A DNA stretch of 10,140 nucleotides from an uncultured beta proteobacterium. Its GTDB lineage: Bacteria; Pseudomonadota; Gammaproteobacteria; Burkholderiales; Burkholderiaceae. Position numbers and translations under genes: made by a program. The DNA lies in assembly GCA_903944255.1 (NCBI GenBank), contig CAJARE010000151.1, forward strand, positions 1 through 10,140. Direction: 5' to 3'. The notes beneath the pieces were generated by a model. It searched no databases, was not told the origin of the DNA, and worked only from the letters and a program-made list of their open reading frames with translations. Within the stretch, counting starts at the first letter, position 1. Every line of letters starts with the position of its first letter. Below are positions 1 through 5,647 of this stretch, piece after piece.

Positions 1-637
1 ATTTAGGCTCTTGAAATGATCCATCATAATTCGGTGCAAAATCAACCGTGCCTTGATCAATTTCATTCAATAGTAAGCTGGCAATCTTAGTAAGACGTGC
101 CTCGGTGTAGCGCATTGCAGCTGCACCATCTCCATCTCGAGAACCAAAGTTACCTTGACCATCAATCAGGGGATAACGTAATGAAAAACTCTGAGCCAGC
201 CGCACTAAAGCGTCATAGGCTGATTGGTCTCCATGTGGGTGAAACTTACCAAGCACATCACCAACAACACGGGCGCTCTTGACGGGTTTAGCTTCCGCTC
301 TTAAGCCCATCTCGCTCATCGAGAATAAAATTCGACGCTGTACGGGCTTCTGACCATCCGCAACATCAGGCAAAGCACGTCCCTTAACAACACTAATGGC
401 GTAATCCAAATAAGCACGCTCAGCATAGACAGCCAATGTCAGGCTGTCTTTACTATCTTCATTTAATTCAACGGTGTTGGGATCATGTGGACCACGAGGA
501 GTATTAGATCCCCCACTAGCAGTGACTTTTTTCGCTTGATCTTTTGATACCACAGCTATATCCACGTCCACTGAATCAGAGAATAAATCTGCTTGAGGAT
601 TGGTAATTCTTTTTTTAGGTGTCTTTTTCGTTGCCAT
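1..637 (-). CDS. parC: DNA topoisomerase IV subunit A (ParC), N-terminal part, cut by window edge
   Basis: ParC is the DNA-cleaving and rejoining subunit of topoisomerase IV (ParC2ParE2), which decatenates daughter chromosomes and relaxes supercoils. The first 212 codons are visible. Residues 1-65 are a polar, Lys-rich leader absent from E. coli ParC. The conserved breakage domain follows, with ALPDVADGQKPVQRRIL at about 88-104, the quinolone-pocket segment HPHGDQSAYDALVR at 133-146, and AAAMRYTEARL at 172-182, whose Tyr177 is the expected catalytic tyrosine. Residues matching E. coli Ser80 and Glu84 are Gln138 and Asp142. The ATG shares one base with the parE stop (TAATG), so translation is probably coupled; GAGG lies about 11 nt upstream. 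ParC rather than GyrA is chosen because of the parE partner. The C-terminal tower and beta-pinwheel lie outside the window. Confidence 0.95.
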   Translation of the reverse strand, partial: MATKKTPKKRITNPQADLFSDSVDVDIAVVSKDQAKKVTASGGSNTPRGPHDPNTVELNEDSKDSLTLAVYAERAYLDYAISVVKGRALPDVADGQKPVQRRILFSMSEMGLRAEAKPVKSARVVGDVLGKFHPHGDQSAYDALVRLAQSFSLRYPLIDGQGNFGSRDGDGAAAMRYTEARLTKIASLLLNEIDQGTVDFAPNYDGSFQEPK

Positions 638-2625
638 TAGATGTCTGCCTCTACTTCGTTACCACGCTCTTCAAGCCAATCGCGACGGGCTCCAGATTCT
701 GATTTACCCATCAGCATATCCATTGTCTTAAATGTCTCATCTTCGGTCCATGAACCTAAAGTCACTGGTAGTAGGCGACGAGTATCGGGATTAAGAGTGG
801 TATCCCATAATTGTTCGGCGCTCATTTCTCCTAAGCCCTTAAAGCGTGAGATTTGCCAACCAGATTCTTTAACACCATCTTTACGTAGCTTATCTTCAAT
901 CGCCTGCAACTCATTTGCATCTAATGCATAAATCTTTTGCGCAGGTTTTTTTCCGCGCGCGGGTGCATCTACCCTAAAGAGGGGCGGACGAGAGATATGA
1001 ATATGGCCTAATTCAATCAACTTAGGGAAGTGTTTATAAAAAAGTGTGAGTAGTAAAACTTGGATATGCGAACCATCAACGTCTGCATCTGACAGAATGC
1101 AAACTTTTCCATAACGTAAATTAGATAAATCGGGGTTGTCATTGAGTCCGTGTGGATCTACACCTATTGCTACAGCAATATCATGTACTTCATTATTAGC
1201 AAATAAACGGTCGCGTTCTGCTTCCCAAGTGTTTAATACTTTGCCGCGCAAAGGCAAAATAGCCTGATATTCCTTATTACGTCCCATCTTGGCAGAACCG
1301 CCCGCAGAATCGCCCTCTACTAAGAAGATCTCGTTTAATGCGATGTCTTGGCTTTCGCAATCGGTTAACTTACCAGGCAGCACAGCTACGCCAGATGACT
1401 TTTTCTTTTCTACTTTTTGTCCTGCACGAGTTCGTGCCTGGGCTTGCTTGATCACCAAATCAGCAAGCTTACGACCATAATCAACGTGTTGATTGAGCCA
1501 AAGCTCTAAAGCAGATTTAACGTAAGCAGAAACTAAACGCACCGCATCGCGAGAATTTAAACGCTCTTTAATCTGTCCTTGAAACTGTGGGTCCAGCACT
1601 TTGGCAGACAAAATAAATGAAGCACGGGCAAAGACATCTTCAGGCATTAACTTAACACCCTTAGGTTGTAGTGCATGCATTTCAATAAAGCCTTTGACAG
1701 CATTAAATAAGCCTTCACGCAATCCACTCTCATGTGTACCACCTGCAGGAGTCGGTATGAGATTGACATAGCTTTCTCGAACTGGAGGACCATCCTCCGT
1801 CCATGAAACAACCCAGGCAGCACCCTCGCCCTCTGCAAAAGAATCTTCATCACCTGCACCGGTGGCATATTGCTCACCTTCGAATGGTGGGATCACTTCA
1901 GGACCATGTCCTGCTTGCGCTATCGCTTCATTTAAATATCCGCGCAATCCTTGTGCGTATTGCCATGTTTGAGTATCGCCAGATTTTTCTTGGATAAGAG
2001 TGACTTTGACGCCTGGCAATAACACTGCCTTAGAGCGCAATAACCGAATGAGTTCAGGCATTGGGATGGTTGCACTATCGAAATACTTTCCATCTGGCCA
2101 AGCGCGTACGCTTGTACCATGAGATTTATCGCCCTTGGATGAAGCTTTCGTTTTGAGTTTTTCAATGACTTTACCATCTGCAAAAGTCAATGTTGAAACT
2201 TGGCCATCACGCCAAACGATGACCTCTAAACGTTTTGAAAGTGCATTGGTAACCGAAACGCCAACACCGTGCAAACCTCCGGAGAAAGCATATGCACCTC
2301 CACTACCTTTTTCAAATTTGCCTCCTGCATGTAGCTGAGTAAAAACAATTTCTACTACGGGTAGCTTCTCCGAAGGATGCATTCCGACTGGAATACCTCG
2401 ACCATCATCATCGACACTGACGCTGCCATCGGCATGCATCGTTACAGTAATATGCTTGCCATATCCACCAAGAGCTTCATCAGAGGCGTTATCGAGCACC
2501 TCTTGAATGATATGCAGGGGGTTATCAGTACGGGTGTACATTCCAGGCCGTTGACGGACTGGTTCCAGACCTTTTAGGACCTGAATCGATGATTCACTAT
2601 ATTCGGAAGTTTTACGGGTAGCCAT
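637..2625 (-). CDS. parE: DNA topoisomerase IV subunit B (ParE)
   Basis: ParE is the ATPase subunit of topoisomerase IV. It captures the transported duplex and drives strand passage through the ParC gate. The protein has 662 residues, slightly longer than E. coli ParE at about 630. A GHKL ATPase domain shows EVLDNASDEAL (42-52, with Glu42 and Asn46), DDDGRGIP (72-79) and GGLHGVGVSVTNALS (116-130). The transducer domain includes NLIPTPAGGTHESG (288-301). The TOPRIM domain shows EGDSAGGSAK (437-446) and DADVDG (513-518), followed by RFKGLGEMSAEQLW (594-607). An acidic stretch at about 248-270 (GAGDEDSFAEGEG) looks inserted relative to E. coli. An in-frame TGA lies six codons upstream with no start between, so this ATG is the first possible start. 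No Shine-Dalgarno is visible. ParE rather than GyrB is chosen from its length, the absence of the GyrB insertion and the parC neighbour. Confidence 0.97.
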   Translation of the reverse strand: MATRKTSEYSESSIQVLKGLEPVRQRPGMYTRTDNPLHIIQEVLDNASDEALGGYGKHITVTMHADGSVSVDDDGRGIPVGMHPSEKLPVVEIVFTQLHAGGKFEKGSGGAYAFSGGLHGVGVSVTNALSKRLEVIVWRDGQVSTLTFADGKVIEKLKTKASSKGDKSHGTSVRAWPDGKYFDSATIPMPELIRLLRSKAVLLPGVKVTLIQEKSGDTQTWQYAQGLRGYLNEAIAQAGHGPEVIPPFEGEQYATGAGDEDSFAEGEGAAWVVSWTEDGPPVRESYVNLIPTPAGGTHESGLREGLFNAVKGFIEMHALQPKGVKLMPEDVFARASFILSAKVLDPQFQGQIKERLNSRDAVRLVSAYVKSALELWLNQHVDYGRKLADLVIKQAQARTRAGQKVEKKKSSGVAVLPGKLTDCESQDIALNEIFLVEGDSAGGSAKMGRNKEYQAILPLRGKVLNTWEAERDRLFANNEVHDIAVAIGVDPHGLNDNPDLSNLRYGKVCILSDADVDGSHIQVLLLTLFYKHFPKLIELGHIHISRPPLFRVDAPARGKKPAQKIYALDANELQAIEDKLRKDGVKESGWQISRFKGLGEMSAEQLWDTTLNPDTRRLLPVTLGSWTEDETFKTMDMLMGKSESGARRDWLEERGNEVEADI

Positions 2626-2633
2626 GCGCGCAA

Positions 2634-2663
2634 ATTGTAGTCATGTCTGTAGCTTAACCTGAA
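2634..2663 (-). promoter_or_regulatory. Candidate sigma70-type promoter of parE-parC
   Basis: Read on the minus strand, TACAAT (2639 down to 2634) matches five of six bases of the -10 consensus. TTCAGG (2663 down to 2658) is a weak -35 at 18-bp spacing. The -10 ends only 8 nt before the parE ATG, so transcription would begin at or within a base or two of the start codon. This is a prediction from sequence only. Confidence 0.4.
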
Positions 2664-2739
2664 CTTTTCCTCAAAAGCCCCAACATCCATGCCAAAATCG
2701 GGTTATGGGAATCTTCTGTCAACAATGGGTTTTGCATCT

Positions 2740-2753
2740 TTTCCGTACGGAAA
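2740..2753. promoter_or_regulatory. Perfect 14-bp palindrome in the parE/MFS spacer (possible operator)
   Basis: TTTCCGTACGGAAA is its own reverse complement. It lies between the divergent parE and MFS genes, about 115 bp from each start codon and about 40 bp upstream of a TATAAA (2792-2797) that could be the -10 of the MFS gene. Position and symmetry suit a dimeric regulator, but I recognise no family-specific operator. Confidence 0.3.
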
Positions 2754-2856
2754 TAGGTCAAGATTTAAAGCTAAATTTAGTTCTAGACACTTATAAAAGA
2801 GCTGATCTGCCTATTTTATTTGCACCAAAATCTATAAGTCTCTGATTACATTCAAT

Positions 2857-4089
2857 ATGACGAATTCTCTGACAAAACCCTCTCTCTCCATCAGGCAGGT
2901 CCTCGTTTTTGGCGGACTGATGGTGACTTTATCCATGGGCATTCGCCATGGCTTTGGATTATTTAACTTACCCATCACTCTAGAAAACGGCTGGGGACGA
3001 GAAACGTTTGCCCTGACCATTGCCTTACAAAACTTGATTTGGGGTGCTTTTCAACCTATTACTGGCGCATTAGCCGATCGCTTTGGTGCTCTCAAAATTA
3101 TGGTGGCTGGAGGCCTCTTATACGCTCTGGGCTTAGCAGGAATGGCCCTTTCGACCGATGTGTTCAATTTCACCATGGCGGGAGGATTGCTCATTGGCCT
3201 TGCACAAACCGCCACTACCTACAGCATCGTTTACGGCATCTTAGGGCGTAATGTACCTGCCGATAAACGGGTTTGGGCTATGGGCATTGCTGCGGCCGCG
3301 GGATCATTTGGACAATTTCTCATGATTCCAGTTGAGCAAGGCTTCTTAAGTATGTTTGGCGCGCAAGACGCCCTACTTTTATTGGCACTCATGGCCAGCC
3401 TCATGATTCCGACCGCCTTTATGTTGCGTGAGAAAAATTTTAGTCATCAACATCAATTAGGCGATCAAACTATCAAAGAGGCTCTCAAGGAGGCGATTAA
3501 GAATCCGAGCTTTCGCTTACTCACTCTAGGTTATTTTGTCTGTGGCTTTCAGGTGGTATTTATTGCCGTTCATTTGGCGCCTTATTTAAAAGATCTTTCT
3601 GGTATTTTTCCAGCTGTTGGCGCTCCAGCAGTGGCAACGACAGCATTGGCTTTGATTGGATTATTTAATATTTTTGGCACTTATAGTGCAGGTGTATTAG
3701 GTCAACGCTTTCCAAAGCGGTATTTACTCTCCGCCATCTATCTAGGTCGCTCCATTGCGATTATTGGCTTTTTAGTGATTCCTCTCTCACCTCTCACAAC
3801 CTATATCTTTGCAGCAATCATGGGATATTTATGGCTATCAACAATTCCCCTGACAAATGGCATTGTGGCGCAAATTTTTGGAGTGAAATATCTGAGCATG
3901 CTCTCAGGGTTAGTATTTTTCTCACATCAACTGGGTAGCTTTTGTGGGGCCTTCTTTGGTGGATATCTATTTGATCGCACCGGCTCTTACCTCATCGTAT
4001 GGGAAATTGCTATAGCGCTCGGTATTTTTGCTTTCTTAGTCAATCTACCTGTTAAAGAGCGTGCCCTAGCTCGGATTGCCAATGCTTAA
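2857..4089 (+). CDS. Major facilitator superfamily transporter, 12 predicted helices
   Basis: This is an inner-membrane secondary transporter of 410 residues, a normal MFS length. Predicted helices lie near residues 15-36, 50-72, 80-99, 103-125, 138-160, 170-190, 220-242, 258-280, 288-308, 312-334, 346-370 and 378-397. The polar loop at 190-218 separates the two six-helix halves. The MFS motif-A loop between helices 2 and 3 is clear (GALADRFGALK, 70-80), with a weaker repeat after helix 8 (GQRFPKRY, 282-289) and one at 369-376 (GYLFDRTG). The overall look resembles the monocarboxylate/oxalate-formate antiporter-like branch, but no substrate can be read from the sequence. The ATG has no clear Shine-Dalgarno; conservation seems to begin by about residue 11, so it is accepted as the start. 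A small membrane-protein gene overlaps its end by 8 nt. Confidence 0.88.
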   Translation: MTNSLTKPSLSIRQVLVFGGLMVTLSMGIRHGFGLFNLPITLENGWGRETFALTIALQNLIWGAFQPITGALADRFGALKIMVAGGLLYALGLAGMALSTDVFNFTMAGGLLIGLAQTATTYSIVYGILGRNVPADKRVWAMGIAAAAGSFGQFLMIPVEQGFLSMFGAQDALLLLALMASLMIPTAFMLREKNFSHQHQLGDQTIKEALKEAIKNPSFRLLTLGYFVCGFQVVFIAVHLAPYLKDLSGIFPAVGAPAVATTALALIGLFNIFGTYSAGVLGQRFPKRYLLSAIYLGRSIAIIGFLVIPLSPLTTYIFAAIMGYLWLSTIPLTNGIVAQIFGVKYLSMLSGLVFFSHQLGSFCGAFFGGYLFDRTGSYLIVWEIAIALGIFAFLVNLPVKERALARIANA

Positions 4090-4219
4090 AAGAAGTCTCT
4101 GGCAATGGCTGATCTATCTGCTGATGGGTTGTGTATTGTTCTTCATTTTTACAGCCTATTTTGCACCTGACATGATGATTGCCATTACCAACCAAGTTTG
4201 GGCTTTGTGTGGATGGTAG
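4082..4219 (+). CDS. Small single-helix membrane protein overlapping the MFS gene
   Basis: A 45-codon frame begins at an ATG 8 nt before the end of the MFS stop codon and ends at TAG. The protein begins MLKRSLWQWL, continues into a hydrophobic segment at about residues 8-28 (including LIYLLMGCVLFFIFTAYF), then a short tail with the pair APDMM (28-32) and the ending NQVWALCGW. Positive charges before the helix and none after it predict the N-terminus in the cytoplasm. The overlap suggests translational coupling to the transporter, since no Shine-Dalgarno is present. I recall similar very short proteins after related MFS genes in Burkholderiales, but cannot confirm it here. The function is unknown; an accessory subunit or stabiliser of the transporter is a guess from position. 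It could still be a chance frame. Confidence 0.6.
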   Translation: MLKRSLWQWLIYLLMGCVLFFIFTAYFAPDMMIAITNQVWALCGW

Positions 4220-4270
4220 GATCCTGTGATCTGATTTATCCTCTTTAGCATACTTTTAGTGTTTCTTCAC

Positions 4271-4345
4271 CTCGCCGTAGCACAATGGATAGTGCACATG
4301 CCTCCTAAGCGTGGGATACAGGTTCGATTCCTGTCGGCGGGACCA
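4271..4345 (+). tRNA. tRNA-Arg, anticodon CCU
   Basis: The cloverleaf closes by eye. The acceptor arms are CTCGCCG (4271-4277) and CGGCGGG (4335-4341), with one T-G wobble. The D stem is GCAC/GTGC. The anticodon stem is CATGC/GCGTG with loop CTCCTAA, giving CCT at 4304-4306. A four-base variable region follows, then the T stem ACAGG/CCTGT with loop TTCGATT. The discriminator is A and CCA is encoded. It decodes AGG. The gene begins 51 nt after the small membrane-protein stop with no convincing terminator between, so read-through from the MFS unit is possible. No recombinase gene or second copy of its 3' end is visible in the window, so nothing marks it as a used attachment site. Confidence 0.96.
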
Positions 4346-4359
4346 AAATTTGCATGAAC

Positions 4360-4382
4360 TTATCCACAGGCATTGTGGATAA
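4360..4382. promoter_or_regulatory. Two consensus DnaA boxes in inverted orientation
   Basis: TTATCCACA at 4360-4368 and TGTGGATAA at 4374-4382 are both exact matches to the strong DnaA-box consensus. They lie on opposite strands and are separated by five bases (GGCAT). They begin 14 nt after the tRNA-Arg gene and about 170 bp before the Bug/TctC gene. In RNA the same bases could form a 9-bp hairpin, but no U-run follows, so it is not a typical intrinsic terminator. A role in DnaA titration or in DnaA control of the downstream gene is inference. Confidence 0.55.
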
Positions 4383-4429
4383 ATCGGTAAAAGTTTACGT
4401 AAGTCGCAGATTTATATAGACCTAGCTAG

Positions 4430-4450
4430 AATGCTCAATTGTTAAGCATT
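4430..4450. promoter_or_regulatory. Interrupted palindrome upstream of the Bug/TctC gene (possible operator)
   Basis: The dyad is centred on 4440, with outer arms AATGCT (4430-4435) and AGCATT (4445-4450) and inner arms AA/TT. Eight of ten base pairs are complementary around a single central base. It lies about 100 bp upstream of the start codon, downstream of an AT-rich TTATATAG (4412-4419) that could be a -10. A regulator-binding site is plausible; I cannot assign it to a family. Confidence 0.3.
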
Positions 4451-4542
4451 AATGACAAAGCACTAGGAAATGGTTTACATTCTATTGAAGAAATAAAAAA
4501 TAATTCATTTCACTTAAAAATGTGATAGACAGATTTAACAAC

Positions 4543-4546
4543 GGAG
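4543..4546 (+). promoter_or_regulatory. Shine-Dalgarno that decides the Bug/TctC start
   Basis: GGAG lies 6 nt before the ATG at 4553, a normal spacing. An in-frame TTG at 4550 directly precedes that ATG but would be only 3 nt from GGAG. The ATG is therefore the better start. Confidence 0.7.
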
Positions 4547-4552
4547 ACATTG

Positions 4553-5587
4553 ATGCAAGAAACCCACTCTCACCCTATTGGAAAAATTGCAAAGATCAGT
4601 TCAGCACTCATCAGTAGCGTTTTCTTTCTAGCATTCTCATCACCATCTTACTCACAGAGTAACTATCCGAATAAACCGATTCGATTAGTGGTTCCCTTCC
4701 CTGCAGGCGGTGCAACCGATAACATCGCCAGACCACTGCAAAATGAATTGCTCACTACTAATAAATGGAATGTTGTAATTGATAACAAGCCCGGTGCAGG
4801 CGGTAATATTGGCGCTGAAATTGTTGCTAAGTCAGCACCTGATGGTTACACCTGGTTGATGGCTTCAGTGGGTACCCATGGAATTAATCTGCCCCTTTAT
4901 ACCCAAGGCGGTGGAAAGTTACCTTTTGATCCAATTAAAGAATTCACACCCATTACCTTGGTCGCAGAATTACCAAACGTATTAGTGCTCAATCCTGACT
5001 TTGCTGCAAAAAATAGTATCAACTCTGTTAATGACCTCATTGCCTATGCCAAGAAGAACCCTGGCAAGGTCAATATGGCTTCTAGCGGGAATGGCACCTC
5101 GATTCACATGGCTGGCGAGCTATTCAAGTCCATGACCAAAACCTATATGGTTCATCTGCCTTATAAAGGAAGCCCACCTGCAGTCACCGACTTAATGGCA
5201 GGTAATGTAGACATCATGTTTGATAATTTGCCTTCATCGATTAACTATATCCGCGCTGGTCGTCTAAAAGCATTAGCAGTTACAAGCGCAAAACGTTCAC
5301 CTGCTTTTCCAGATCTCCCTACCATTGCTGAAGCTGCAAATCTACCCGGATATGAAGCAACCTCATGGTTTGGTGTTGTTGGTCCTGCCAATATGCCTGC
5401 AGACATTTTGAATAAAGATAGCGCAGAATTGATGGCAGCAATCAATAGTCCCTCAGTAAAAGAAAAATATCTTTTAATGGGTGCGCAACCTGTAGGCAAT
5501 ACACCGGTGCAATTTGCCAATTTTATTAAGGCAGAAATTGCCAAATGGACTAAGGTAGTAAAAGAATCTGGCGCCAGGGTTGACTAA
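4553..5587 (+). CDS. Bug/TctC-family periplasmic solute-binding protein (orphan)
   Basis: This is a periplasmic binding protein of the tripartite tricarboxylate transporter (TctC/Bug) family, which usually binds carboxylates or small amphiphilic acids. It has 344 residues, close to the family's usual 320-330 plus a long signal peptide. Residues 1-34 form the signal: polar start, hydrophobic core at about 16-29, likely cleavage after SPSYS before QSNYPNKP. Mature family hallmarks follow: RLVVPFPAGGATDNIAR (44-60), DNKPGAGGNIGAE (77-89) and SAPDGYTWLMAS (94-105), then HLPYKGSPPAVTDLMAG (201-217) and MFDNLPSS (222-229). No TctA or TctB membrane subunit lies nearby, which is usual for the expanded Bug families of Burkholderiales; it may share a transporter encoded elsewhere or act in sensing. 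The ligand cannot be predicted. A strong hairpin terminator follows 34 nt after the stop. Confidence 0.92.
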   Translation: MQETHSHPIGKIAKISSALISSVFFLAFSSPSYSQSNYPNKPIRLVVPFPAGGATDNIARPLQNELLTTNKWNVVIDNKPGAGGNIGAEIVAKSAPDGYTWLMASVGTHGINLPLYTQGGGKLPFDPIKEFTPITLVAELPNVLVLNPDFAAKNSINSVNDLIAYAKKNPGKVNMASSGNGTSIHMAGELFKSMTKTYMVHLPYKGSPPAVTDLMAGNVDIMFDNLPSSINYIRAGRLKALAVTSAKRSPAFPDLPTIAEAANLPGYEATSWFGVVGPANMPADILNKDSAELMAAINSPSVKEKYLLMGAQPVGNTPVQFANFIKAEIAKWTKVVKESGARVD

Positions 5588-5621
5588 GTCTCATTGCTGA
5601 ATTATTCGCACTGAAAGCATC

Positions 5622-5647
5622 AAAGAGGAGCATTGCTCCTCTTTTTT
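5622..5647. terminator. Intrinsic terminator shared by convergent genes
   Basis: Arms AAAGAGGAGC (5622-5631) and GCTCCTCTTT (5635-5644) are perfect complements around the loop ATT. On the plus strand the hairpin runs into T(6) and ATTT, a strong terminator for the Bug/TctC gene. On the minus strand it is followed by TTTGATGCTTT, a weaker tail, so it may also end the ThDP-enzyme transcript. The TAA of that minus-strand gene (5646-5648) lies inside the T-run. Confidence 0.85.

Noticed and set aside
427..449. Perfect 8-bp inverted repeat AGACAGCC/GGCTGTCT with a 7-nt loop inside parC
   Set aside because: About one such repeat is expected by chance in 10 kb, no U-run follows, and it lies within a coding linker.
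2706..2846. 46-codon plus-strand frame in the parE/MFS spacer starting MGIFCQQW
   Set aside because: It has no Shine-Dalgarno, no recognisable motif, and it contains the palindrome and the likely MFS promoter. A chance frame in an AT-rich spacer is more likely.
2931..2964. Two CCATGG sites and a loose inverted repeat in the MFS gene
   Set aside because: They lie within conserved coding sequence for helix 1 and are explained by codons alone.
4271..4382. tRNA-Arg as an integration site for a genomic island, with the DnaA-box hairpin as part of an att site
   Set aside because: No integrase, no repeat of the tRNA 3' end and no foreign-looking genes are visible in the window.
4360..4388. Inverted DnaA boxes as an intrinsic terminator of the tRNA gene
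   Set aside because: The stem is AT-rich and is followed by ATCGG, not a U-run.
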